Below are positions 46,386 to 57,539 of a stretch of DNA of 64,000 nt, in pieces. Source of the DNA: Taxillus chinensis (taxonomy: Eukaryota > Streptophyta > Magnoliopsida > Santalales > Loranthaceae). The stretch is taken from contig CM042090.1 in the NCBI GenBank assembly GCA_023512835.1, forward strand, positions 47,943,321 through 48,007,320, in the 5' to 3' direction. The stretch's first letter is position 1. Every line of letters starts with the position of its first letter. Under the pieces are notes generated by a model that worked only from the letters and a program-made list of their open reading frames with translations, searched no databases and was not told where the DNA came from. A program made the position numbers and the translations under genes.

Positions 46386-49300
46386 AGGAATATGTGCAGG
46401 CTGTTATGTTAAGAAGTGGAAGAGAATTACCAGAGAGGGAAGTTCCTCAAGTGGAGGAAACAACCCATGTCAAAAAGGATGAAGGTGAACCTAAATCTGA
46501 GAAGGAAAGGGAAGAAAAGAAAGAGGAACATCCTGAAGTTCCTAAGGTGGTGAAGAATTATGCTCCACCAATACCCTTCCCTCAAAGATTGAGACAAAGA
46601 AAGAAAGATGAACAATACAGAAGATTCATTGAACATCTTAAGGAATTAAAGCTTACCATTCCATTTTTGGAAGCATTGGCTCAAATGCCTTCCTACTCCA
46701 AGATGTTGAAAGAGATGTTGAGTAACAAAAAGAAAATTGAAGAGAATGGAACAATTGCACTTACAGAGGAGTGTAGTGCAATTATTCAGAGAAAACTACC
46801 TCAGAAGATGGGAGATTCAGGAAGTTGAATATGAACAAGGTTGTCTTGTGGAGATGTTAAATACTGCAATTGAAGATCATGCTAAGGGATTTCATGATCC
46901 CTTAGAGTTATGTTTGGAGAATGTTTCATCAACTGTTAATGAAGACATTTTAGAGGTGAGAAATGCTTTAGAGGCCACACCAGTCATTCATTTTTAATCA
47001 AAGAAAGGATATGAAGATATTGGAAGAAATTCTAAACCAGTCCCATCGATTGAAAAGGCACTAAAGGTTGAGTTGAAGATTCTACCAGCACATCTAAAGT
47101 ATGTATTCTTGGGAGAAGAAGGTGAGTAGCCTGTTATTGTAGCAGCTGAGCTACAATGAGAACAATTAGATCGATTGTTGACATTTTTAAGGAAGAGGAA
47201 AAATGCCATTGGGTGGACAATGACAGATATAAAAGGAATTAGTCCTTCCATGTGTATGCACAGAATTTTCTTAGAGGACAAGAGTAAAAATAGCATTGAG
47301 CATCAGAGAAGGTTAAACCCAAACATGAAGGAAGTAGTAAGGGCTGAAGTTACTAAGCTTCTTGATGCTGGTATTATGTACTCTATAAATCTCTACTAGA
47401 ACTGTCACCGGATGGAGAGTTTGCATAGATTATCGCAAACTCAATGCAAACACAAGAAAAGATCATTTTCCTTTGCCACACATTGATCAAATGTTGGAAA
47501 GATTGGCCGGGCACAATTATTATTGTTTTCTTGATGGATATTCGGGTATAATCAAATACCCATTGCACCGGAAGATCAAGACAAAACTACTTTCACATGC
47601 CCTTATGGAACTTTTGCTTATAGGAGGATGCCTTTTGGATTATGCAATGCTCCTGCTACATTCCAACGTTGCATGATGGCTATCTTTTCAGAGTTTGTAG
47701 AGAAGACAATTGAAATCTTTATGGATGACTTCTCTATTTTTGGTTCTTCATATGATGATTGTTTAAATAATTTATCTCAAATTTTGCAGAGATGTGAAGA
47801 GACCAATCTTATTCTTAATTGGGAAAAATGTCATTTCATGGTACAAGAAGGCATTGTCTTGGGACATAAAGTGTCCAAGCAAGGGAATAGAGGTAGATCG
47901 TGCAAAGATTCGTCGCTATAAAATCCATGCCGCCACCCACAAATGTCAAAGGGGTTCGAAGTTTTTTGGGGCATGCAGGATTTTATAGAAGGTTCATAAA
48001 GGATTTTTCAAAAATTTCTAAACCTCTATGTTCATTGTTAGTGAAGGATGTGCCATTTGAATTTTCTGCTGAGTGTCAAACAGCTTTTAAGCAACTCAAG
48101 GAAGCTCTTATTTCTGCCCCTATCATTATATCTCCTGATTGGAATTTGCCATTTGAATTAATGTGTGACGCAAGTGACACAGCTATAGGAGTTGTCTTAG
48201 GGCAAAGAAAGGAGAAGAAGGTGCATGTAATTGCTTATGCAAGCAAATTGTTGAATGATGCTCAGATCAACTATGCCACAACTGAAAAGGAATTACTTGC
48301 AATTGTTTATGCCTTTGATAAATTCAGAAGTTACCTTTTGGGATCCCACACAGTTGTTTTCACAGATCATGCAGCTATTAAATACTTGATCACCAAAAAG
48401 GAATCAAAACCTCGTCGATTCGTTGGGTGTTATTGTTGCAAGAGTTTGATTTCACAATCAAGGATAAGCGGGGAGTAGAAAATGTTGTGGCAGATCATTT
48501 GTCACGATTAGAAGGAGTTGAAAAGAATTCGATGAAATTTTACCTATATTGAAGATTTTCCAGATGAAAAACTATTTGTTGTGCAGGAACTCACTCCTTG
48601 GTATGCAGATTTGGTAAACTATATTGTAGGGGGAATTTTCCCTTATAAATTCTCATCACAACAAAAAAAGAAATTTTTATCTGAAGTGAGGAGTTACATT
48701 TGGGAGAAACCTTTGTTATTCAAGATTTGTGCTAATGGTTTGATAAGAAGGTGTGTTCCAGAAGATGAGATGACCAATATTTTGAATCATTGTCACACTA
48801 GGGAGTGTGGAGGTCATATGGGACCATCTAAAACAGCAGCAAAGGTCCTTCAAGCAGGTTTCTTTTGGCCTACACTATTTCATGATACAAGGAGTTTTGT
48901 TCAAGCTTGTGAGCAATGCCAAAAGTCTGGAACTCTAACAAGAAGAGATGAAATGCCCCTGACAAACATTTTAGAAGTGGAGCTATTTGATGTTTGGGGA
49001 ATAGATTTTATGGGTCCTTTCCCGTTATCTTACAAGAATCAGTATATTCTAGTGGCAGTTGATTATGTGTCAAAGTGGGTGGAAGCCATAGCCACCCAAA
49101 CCAATGATTCAAGAGTGGTACTCAAGTTTCTTAAGAAGAATATTTTTACCAGATTTGGAGTACCCAGAGCATTAGTTAGTGATGGAGGAAGCCATTTTTG
49201 TAATAAGTTTATTGAAAAACTGTTGAAAAAGTATGGAGTTCATCATAGAATCACTACTCCATATCATCCTCAAGCCAATGGACAAGTTGAAATTTCAAAC

Positions 49301-49879
49301 AGAGAAATTAAGAGGATCCTTGAGAGAACAATCAACTTGTCTAGGAAGGAATGGGCTAACAAATTGGATGATGCATTGTGGGCATATAGAACAGCTTTCA
49401 AAACTCCATTGGGTACATCACCGTTCAAATTGGTTTTTGGAAAAGCATGCCACTTACCTGTGGAACTAGAGCATAAGGCCTATTGGGCCACACACTTTTT
49501 AAATTTTGATGCTCAGAAATCAGAGGAGTCCAGACTTATGCAATTAAATGAGATTGAGGAATTTAGATTGAATGCATATGAAAATGCAAAAATCTACAAG
49601 GAGAAGACTAAGAAATGGCATGATAAACATCTTCATCCTAAGCAGTTTATAGAAGGTCAGAAGGTTTTGTTGTATAATTCTAGACTGAAACTTTTTCCTG
49701 GAAAACTCAAGAGTAAATGGTCTGGACCTTTTGTGGTTAAAAAAGTTTTTGAAAAGGGAGGAGTACTTATTCAACAGGATAATTCTCCAGCATTCACTGT
49801 TAATGGACACAGGTTGAAGGTTTTTGTTGAGCCTGCAGGAGTAAAGGAGGTACTTTACCTTGCTCCATTTCCAAATTAA
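46386..49879 (+). pseudogene. pol: pol of element B, protease domain deleted
   Basis: Begins with the LRSGRELPEREVP linker and PIPFPQRLRQRKKDEQ...LPQKMGDSGS. It then jumps at about 46828 to acidic linker sequence (VNEDILEVRNALE), skipping the DLGA protease that family A has here. RT is partly deleted near 47385 (between AGIMYSI and TRTVTGWRVC) but retains [14 protein letters not shown] and FMDDFSIFGSS. RNase H has [16 protein letters not shown]. The integrase, 48581-49879, is open and complete: [16 protein letters not shown], Asp in GIDFMGPF, Asp in [10 protein letters not shown], Glu in [11 protein letters not shown]. Without a protease it would need one supplied in trans. Confidence 0.88.
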
Positions 49880-49921
49880 TCAAGGAAGAATGTCAAGCTA
49901 CTGACATTAAATGCAGCGCTT

Positions 49922-49937
49922 CCGGGAGGCAACCCGA
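49922..49937 (+). other. Conserved post-pol hairpin (element B)
   Basis: CCGGGAGGCAACCCGA, following atgcagcgctt. Same loop AGGCAA as family A, but one stem pair is C-G instead of T-A, a compensated change. Confidence 0.6.
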
Positions 49938-50354
49938 GTTATTTGTGATTATTTGATTGTTTGTTTGAGTTTATTGATATTCAGATAGAGAATCCAAGCA
50001 TCGTTGCAGTTGAAGGAGGTTAATTCTGCATTTTGGACTGAAACTGGTAATTTTTAGTGAAATGGTCATTTGAAATTTAAAATGACCAAATTGAAATGAC
50101 ACAGTCATTTGAAATGACTAAGGTGTCCCGAAGGCTTAGTCAATTAAAAATTGAGTTGACAAATCGATTGACTAAGGACACTCATTTAAAAACAGAGGGT
50201 CAATATTTAAGCCGAACTTCCTTTGCACGAAATCTACCAGCTCACTCCTCCAGTTCGCGAATCTCGCTCAGCTCCCTTATCTCTTAAAGGTTTGTTGATT
50301 CAGACTACCTCCAACCAAGTTGAACACTCGCTCGTTTTCTTCGTGACGGTTCAC
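49938..50354 (+). promoter_or_regulatory. ORF3 upstream region of element B with LTR-like motifs
   Basis: Contains GGTCATTTGAAATT, AAATGACCAAATTGAAATGAC, GTCATTTGAAATGAC, GAGTTGACA and GATTGACT between about 50060 and 50180. These are the motif types of B's own LTR. A TATA-like tatttaag lies near 50205, about 150 bp before the ORF3 ATG at 50355. Promoter function is inferred. Confidence 0.45.
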
Positions 50355-52435
50355 ATGGTGAAATCAAAGGCAGTTGTCAGAGAGGTGACGCCAGGACTGG
50401 TGTTTCCATGGGAACTCTTGAATAACCCTAGAATCTCATGGGCAGCCGAAATGCAGAAAAAACTTGAAGGACAGAACTTGCACAAGGTATGTGGCAATCC
50501 TTGCCCTCTGTTGATGGAGTTTGCAGAAAATTTTTATAATAATTTGAAAACAGAGGAGAATCGTATGATCTCTATAGTAGGGGGAAAGAAGGTAGTAATT
50601 TCTGCTGCCAATATTCGAAAAACCTTCAATTTGCAGAGCAAATGCTGCTCTCTACCTGACCTAACTAAAGAGGAATTTAGTAAAGCACTTGACTACTCCA
50701 AACCAAAGGGGAATGAGAAGAAATATCATAAGAAAACGGGGTTTTCAGGGTATTTAAGGTTTTTGGCTATTCTCTTTGGTCGGTGCATATTTTCTCAGAT
50801 GCTAGGAATTGATGCAGTCCCTGTTGCACATTTACAATGCATGTATAGCATCAAGGCAGAATTATCCATAGACTGGGCAGAAATGATATTTCAAGAGTGG
50901 AAGAAATCAGTGGATAAGAGGGGATTTGTGCGAATTTTAACAAAAGTGGTGCAACACTGTTATCCTAGTATATATAGAACTGCTGCTAAGACCCCTTACC
51001 CAAACAATTTGATTATAAAATGTATCACTGAGGAAGGGACTATAGCCGTTAAATTGGTGGGGCCTGTGTTTCATAGAGCAAAGCAAATATCTCCTGTAAA
51101 AGATGGTTCAGCTCTCCCACTTCAGATTTCTTCAACTCAGGAAGAGAATACTGAAAAGGAAAATATGCAGAAACCTGAGAAATATGAATCTTCTGAGGAA
51201 GATGAAGAAACTGATGTACGAAGTTCAAGTGAGGAATCAGCCTTACTTAAGCTTCAAGGAGATGTAAAGGCTGCTTATGAGAGCCACATGAAACAAATTG
51301 CAGAATTATTGGGAAAAGTGCAACAAAGGAAGAAGAAATCAACAAAAGCCCAACCTGAATCGAGAGAAGGAGCAAAAGAAATGCGAGGAAGAAGTAGCTT
51401 CCACTCATGTGGCTACACCCGAACCAACAGTGGAAATCGAAGAAGATGAGGTAGAGAGAGATCCTTCTCCTCTAACAATACAACTTTTTCCACCATTTGA
51501 GATAGAGAGCAGTTTGCATCCTGCAGGTGCTGTTCAGAAATGCCCAAAGAAAACTAGAGCCCTAACAAGAAGAGCTCCAACAAGAGCTCAAAAGAAAAAA
51601 AGAACTGAGCTATCATTGGATTTGCTTACAACTCCTCTATGGTCATTGTTGGACATACTTATCCCTCTAGGGCTGGAAACAATTGAATCAAGAGAGAGAT
51701 ATTTCCAGTTTAGAGATTCTAATCAAGAACTTTATAGAACAACTGGGCATTTAGAACATTTTCGGCCAGAGGACTTGAGGAGAATTGTTGGTGTTCGAAA
51801 TTGGATTGAGTCACCTGATTTGGGCAATTTCATTTTTGCCTTAAGAGATGCTATCAGGAAGGAACCAGAGATTTTTAAACATGGTAAGGACTATGAAGTA
51901 TTTCCCTTGCTTGCAAATTCTTCTCCCCTTAAGCCAGAGGCGTTGGCTGCATATATGATAGGGAGTGAAGAAGGTTTCCGACCATGGGTAGATTTAAAAG
52001 CTGTTCTGATCCCCATTCACATCTCAAATCATTACATCCTACTGAAGTATACAATGGGGAATCGTGTTATTCATGTATATGATTCCTTGGGAGCAAATAA
52101 TGCAGACAGATTAAAAGAGTTAGCAGCTGGGGTTGGAGAATCTTTGCATCAGGCTATGAAGATAGCTCAAATATATACTCATTTTGGCATGGAGGAACCA
52201 GGAGGAACAATTGTCCTATTCAGTCCAACCATCACCTCGCCAAGTTGACAATTCAAGCTGTGGGCCTTTTGTTTGTTATTATTTGACAGCTCTCATGCAA
52301 GAACATGGAGGAAAATGGGATGCACCAAATTCAAACCCGATTTCTGTACTAGCCCTTCGTGAATTGATGGCTCAAATGATGTATTATTTTAGTGAGCCAG
52401 CCTCTCCTCGTAAGAAAAAGAAGAAGAAGGTTTGA
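50355..52435 (+). pseudogene. ORF3 of element B: diverged ULP1/C48-like protease gene
   Basis: Start MVKSKAVVREV at 50355 corresponds to MVRTRR of family A. The N-terminal domain aligns by eye (LLMEFAENFYNNL, AANIRKTFNL, GRCIFSQMLGIDAVPVAHLQCMYSI, IDWAEMIFQEWKKS). An acidic Ser/Glu linker and a Lys-rich coiled segment follow. The ULP1-like domain has His in SNHYILLK, Asp in VYDSLGANN, and Gln six residues before Cys in DNSSCGPFVCYYL. It ends in a Lys run (KKKKKKV). Two frame changes, near 51300-51440 and 52200, split the gene into three overlapping frames. Sequence between families is well diverged, yet the catalytic residues are kept. Confidence 0.85.
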
Positions 52436-53699
52436 ACAATTCCCTTTTCTGGTCGTATGTTTTGTTTTTGTGAATATGCAAAACTCCAAGTTTGGAGTTG
52501 TTTGTGAAGATGCAATGGAATTAATGATGATATGCATTGTTCATATATGAGATTTGGTTATATTGTGAAAGGAGTTGCATGATCAAAAGATGAATTCATG
52601 AGGAAAATTTTTGAAATGTTTATATATAACATGTTTAAGAATGAAATACTTTTGAAACCAATGGTCACTCATTAATCCCATGCATGAAACTCATGTACTT
52701 GGAATGATATCATCATGTGTTTGAACAAAGACTTGGATCCATAATGAATTGATAACTTTTGAATAAATAACTTGATTCCTTGAATGAGTGAGAACATAAC
52801 TTTATTGAGAGCTATATATTTTGATGAGTGTTCACTTCATGGAAATTAAACTTCAATAAGTCCTTCTATAGTTCTACATTGGTGATTGGATAGTTGGAAT
52901 GGTGGAGTTGGAGTCATAGCCCACTTTGTTTAGAATAAGTACAATGTTCCAAGTTGTAAAGTGTTGTATAAAGTGTGTATACTTAAAAAAAAAGGTTATG
53001 AACTGTGGAGATATATAATCCATCAAAGAACACTTTGTAAGGTTATATAGACTACCGTAGCATAAGCCTTGAAAAAAAAAAAGAAAAAAGAAAAAAAGAA
53101 AAGGTTATGGATTGTGGAGATATATAATCCATCAAGGAAACACTTGTAAGGTTATATAGACTATTGCAGCATAATCCTTTAAAAAAAAAAGTATTACAGT
53201 TGTATATTTTCAAAGTGCATTGTACATAGAACTTACTTGTACATTAAAATTAGATCAGAAGTGTGTTGGGCATTGTTACTTTTACCATTATTGTGGTCTA
53301 TGACAAAAAAAAAACTAATTGGGTAATGGAATGATGGTTGAATCACCAAAAAGGATTAGGAAGGCACTTGTTTTAGTTTTAATTCCATGAAAGATTGAGA
53401 GAGAGTGAAGTGACACTACTCTATTAGTGAGGTTGCTTTGCTCATTGTGAGATTACAAGGAATTAGGAAATTTGTTTCAGAATGTTGGTGGTTCAATTGC
53501 TTCCTAGTCTTCTGTAAAGAGAACATATGATTGTTGGACTGAGAATACAAAACTTCATACATGATATTAAGAGTTAAACCATATGTTTTATGGATGTTTT
53601 ATTCTTTCACATGCTCTTATATCAATTCATTGTCTTACTTTTGCTATGCCTCATAATTCTAATTGCCTCGGGACGAGCAAGTTCTAAGTTTGGAGTTGT
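52436..53699 (+). other. 3' untranslated region of element B, with ~100-bp tandem duplication
   Basis: AAGTTTGGAGTTGTT occurs just after ORF3 (52488-52502) and again touching the 3' LTR (53686-53700). A unit of about 100 bp (tgtggagatatataatccatcaa ... aaggttatatagact ... A-rich) is present twice, at about 52993-53095 and 53101-53185. Its core resembles the family A 3' region (aatccatcaaggg ... cttgtaaggttat ... A-rich). A bulged hairpin TTGCCTCGGGACGAGCAA is at 53663-53680. Confidence 0.7.
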
Positions 53700-55020
53700 T
53701 GTTAGGGGGTTTTTTTCGAACACATTTTAGTGTCAAATGAAGGGGATTTATGATAAAAGATCACATCTTTAACTTCATTTTGATGAATTTGAATGATTAA
53801 TGAACTAACCCCCTAACATAGCATTAGTAGATCCTTTTGTGGTATTTTTGTCGTCTTTGAATGGAAAACAGGCCAAGTACAAAGTCCAAAGAAAGAATGA
53901 AGGAGCAAGGGACAATCTGCACTGCGGTCATTTCAATTTTGAAATGACCAAAAAGAAATGACGGGACCAATTGAGTTAACCAAAAGCTCCCGAGAGCTTG
54001 ATCATTTGAAACGGTCATTTGAAATTGAGTTGACCAAATGAATTGACCGCGGGCAGTTTCTGCACAACGTATTCTGCTGATCAACGAATCCTCATAGATG
54101 CCACGTGTACAGCCTGTAATCCTTCATTAAAGGATCTGACGATGCTCATTCAACCTTTTTGAGAGGGAAACGAGTTTGAATTAATGGAGGGAATAGTTTT
54201 AACAGTTAGAGGATGCGGTTATGCACAGAATTGTAAGACAAAAAGGGATTTTTCATGTAATTTGGGGGTTCGTTCATTCTGGGAGAGGGAGAGAAATGTA
54301 TTGGGTTCTCATAGTAAGAACAATGGTTTTCTTATTTGCTATGGTAGCTTAAACCTCCATGGGAGGAGGATGGATTTGATGTAAGTTTTTAATTCCTTTT
54401 CTTTTGGTTAGTTAATTTGAAATTCCCTGTTATGTTTATCAAGTCTTTTGAGTTAGCATGTGAGATTTAAGTTCGGCCACCTTAAATCTTGTATAAGGTT
54501 AATCAATTATGGATCGAAAGAAGACATTGATAACCGGATAGTTAAGAGACTTGACTTGCTAAGATTATAATTTGCGAAAGCCAGTAATCTTGCTTGTAAC
54601 CTAGTTAGGGTTGGTGTAATGCCAATCTACACTCAAACAACTTAAGCACATAATGGGTTGCCCGTTCCCCAAGCTAGGGAATACACACGGCTAGATCACT
54701 CGAAATAGGCTAGTACATGCAAAGGTGTTGGGTTTAAACAAAAAGGGGAAGTTTGAATTAATATGCCTTAAGAACAAGAAATTAATTAACTACATTGATT
54801 GACATCCAAATCCCTATTTTCTCCCATAAGAACATTTACATTGCTTTGTTTAATTAAATTACAACATTCAAATTGCTAATGATACAAAACCAACTTTAGA
54901 TACATCATGGATTTACAAAATGAGCTTTTTTACTTGATCACTTTCCCTCGTGGGTTCGACATCCGGACTTTGAGTCCACTTTATTACTTGTAACGATCCA
55001 TGCGGCTTGAATTGTTACGA
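53700..55020 (+). repeat. 3' LTR of element B
   Basis: Starts TGTTAGGGGG. Nearly identical to the 5' LTR until the last ~80 bases, which look corrupted (gatccatgcggcttgaattgttacga for gatccgtacgcttgcggaattgttaaca). The GGGTA duplication follows at 55021. Confidence 0.88.
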
Positions 55021-56687
55021 GGGTAGTCTTAGGGCAAAGGCGAAAAAGGTGTTTAGGTCATTTACTATGCTAGTAAGACCTTAGATGATGCTCAACAGAA
55101 CTATACCACCATCGAGAAAGAGTTGCTAGCCGTGGTTTATGGCTACAACAAGTTTAGACCCTTCCTTTTGGGGTCTAAAGTCATTGTTTATGCGATCACG
55201 CTGCATTGAAATATTTGTTTGCTAAAAAAAGAAGCTAAGCCACGCTTGATTAGGTGGGTTCTCCTCTTACTGAGAATTTGACCTTGAAATTAGAGACACA
55301 AAGGGAGCCCTAAAGTCTGTGGCTGATCACCCTCTCCATGTGGAGAATGCACCTAAGTCTCTACCATTTGTAGATGACTTTCCTGATGAGAAGTTGTTTG
55401 AGGTGCATCATCTTCCTTGGTTTCTTTGACATAGAAATTATTTAGCCAGGTTCATGCCCAAGCGGTTAGACTACCACGAGAAAGAAATTGGTAGTGCATG
55501 CTAAGAAATACATTTGGGAAGACCCAATTCTTTATAGGAGGTGTCCGGACCAAATCATTAGAAAGTGTGTCCTTGAGGAGGAAGTAGATGACATAATACA
55601 TCATTGTCATGCATCACATTATGGGGGCCACTTTGGGGTGCAAAGAAGCGTGGCTAAAATCATGCGGTGTGGCTTCTATTGGCCTCACATGGTGAAAGAC
55701 ACCTATGTACACATCGAAAGTGTGATAGATGTCAAAGGGTAGGTGGTCTGTCTAGGAAAAATGAGATGCCCTTAACCTGGAATCCTTCCGATTGAAATTT
55801 TTGACATTTGGGGCATTGACTTCATGGGGCCATTCCCCATTACATTGGGTATTCATACATTTTGCTTCTTTGTGGATTATGTGTCTAAGTGGGTAGAAGC
55901 TATTCCTACTAGAGTGAATGATGCTAGGGTTGTGACTCACTTCCTTACTAGGAACATCTTTAGCCGTTTTGGGACACAAGGGCTATAATCGATGATGAGG
56001 GTAGTCGTTACGTAACAAATTGTTCGACAAATTATTGAACAAGTATGGTGTCACTCATAGGAAGTCTTTAGCTTACCACCCACAAGCTAATGGGACGAAG
56101 CGAAGTGTCCAACAGAGAGATTATGGCCATTTTAAGAAAAACTATTGGAGCCAATAGGAAAGATTGGTCTCAAAGGCTTGATGAAGCCTTATGGGCATAT
56201 AGGACAGCTTACAAAACTCCCATTGGGATGTCACCTTACAGTATTCTATATGGTAAGGCATGTCACTGCCTGTGGAACTAGAACACAAGGCTCATTGGGC
56301 CTTGAAGAAGTTAAATTTTAACCCACAAGAGATCAAGGAGCTTAGGATGACTCAATTAATTGAGTTAGATGAGCTTAGGTGGATCCTATGATAGTGCTAA
56401 ATTTTACAAAGAAAGAACTAAGAAATGGGATGATAGGCAACTCAACAATGAACCTTTAACCTTAGGACAGAAAGTTCTTCTATTTAACACAAGGTTGAGG
56501 CTATTTCCTGGAAAATTAAGGTCCAAGTGGATGGGACCTTTTGTGATAGTTGATAAGAAGCCATATGGGAGCTTTGAGCTCCAAGTCGTAGATGGCAAGA
56601 AATTTTGGGTGAATGGCAAACGATGAAACCATACTTTGATTTAACTCGAGGGAGATAGTTGATTCCCTCTCTTTCACCATTGCATGA
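55021..56687 (+). pseudogene. pol: pol of A-6, right part (RNase H, integrase)
   Basis: Resumes RNase H exactly where element B interrupted it and runs to the pol end (TTTCACCATTGCATGA, stop 56685-56687). Recognisable pieces: [67 protein letters not shown]. The frame is broken dozens of times relative to A-3 and A-5, mostly where those copies have CAG or CTG (accactgag read accatcgag; accaccagag read accacgag; aactgtggct read aagcgtggct). I consider much of this damage a sequence artefact. Confidence 0.85.
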
Positions 56688-56730
56688 TCATAATGAAAGT
56701 CTAGCTACAGACTTTAAATAAAGCTACTGG

Positions 56731-56746
56731 TTGGGAGGCAACCCAA
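56731..56746 (+). other. Conserved post-pol hairpin (A-6)
   Basis: TTGGGAGGCAACCCAA, identical to A-3. The preceding gcgctgg is read gctactgg. Confidence 0.58.
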
Positions 56747-56959
56747 TGTTTATTGCTATGTTTTATTTTATGTTATTTTCTTTTATTTATTTTATTCTAT
56801 AAATTTGTCCGCAAGCTAACCATTGTGCAGGAGACTTTGCTTCTTTTTTAACTAACCATTTGCGGGATGAGCAAATTATTGGGTCCTGAACTTGTGGAAT
56901 TGTTTTTCAAGTCAAAGTCAAGGAGCAAGGAGCAAGTGAAGCCCAAAAGTGCTTGAAGA

Positions 56960-57539
56960 TGGACTCAACCAATTCACGTGCAAGACTTAAAGATGGTCCA
57001 TAATGCATAAGCAACTCGTGGAGAAATTTGGGCCGGTTTGGGCACTAACGTGAATTTGCACGTGAATTGCCCAAATAACGTGCACCTCCTTTTGAGTCGT
57101 AACTTTCCGGAATGGTAGATGAAGACCATGTGAATCACGTTTACTCTTGCACACGAATTGCTAGCTGTCATATGGAGGCCCAAAATTCAAAATACCGATT
57201 TTAGCCCTCCTAGAAGCTTCACACAATTCACGTACAGAAGGGACTATTGCTTGCCGGCTCATGGGGGACTCACCACCAAAGTTTGGGACGATTTCGACCG
57301 CACGCCGGTTCGTCCAATTCACGTTCAAGGGCTATTTTGGTCGAACACTCTGAAAATTTAGGGGCACGTGTATCACGCCAATTAGAGCATCCTTCCTTCT
57401 CGCATGCTATATAAAGGAGGCCATCTTCAAAGGTTTCCACACCAAAATCACTCCAGATCTGAGTATTAGAGAAACTCTTGCTCTTTTGCTCTCTTGCTCT
57501 TCGGTTTTTGCTCTTTGCTCTTATTTTCTTATTCCAAAG
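56960..57539 (+). promoter_or_regulatory. Probable internal promoter of ORF3 (A-6)
   Basis: Same layout as in A-3, with CACGTG sites at about 56975, 57060 and 57365, diverged or misread ones (aacgtgcacc, cacgtacag, cacgttcaag), a TATA box tatataaa at 57408-57415, and the pyrimidine-rich leader to ATG 57540. Confidence 0.5.

Larger units (their letters stand above)
43385..55020 (+). mobile_element. Family B Athila-like retrotransposon, complete nested insertion
   Basis: 11.6 kb with LTRs at 43385-44704 and 53700 to about 55020 (TGTTAGGGGG...), a tRNA-Asp primer site, gag, protease-less pol, ORF3 and a 3' untranslated region. It is flanked by the perfect target duplication GGGTA (43380-43384 and 55021-55025). 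Excising it rejoins the A-6 RNase H coding sequence (gctgtgggggta/gtcttagggc) exactly as in A-3 and A-5. Its proteins are clearly related to, but diverged from, those of family A. Confidence 0.93.
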
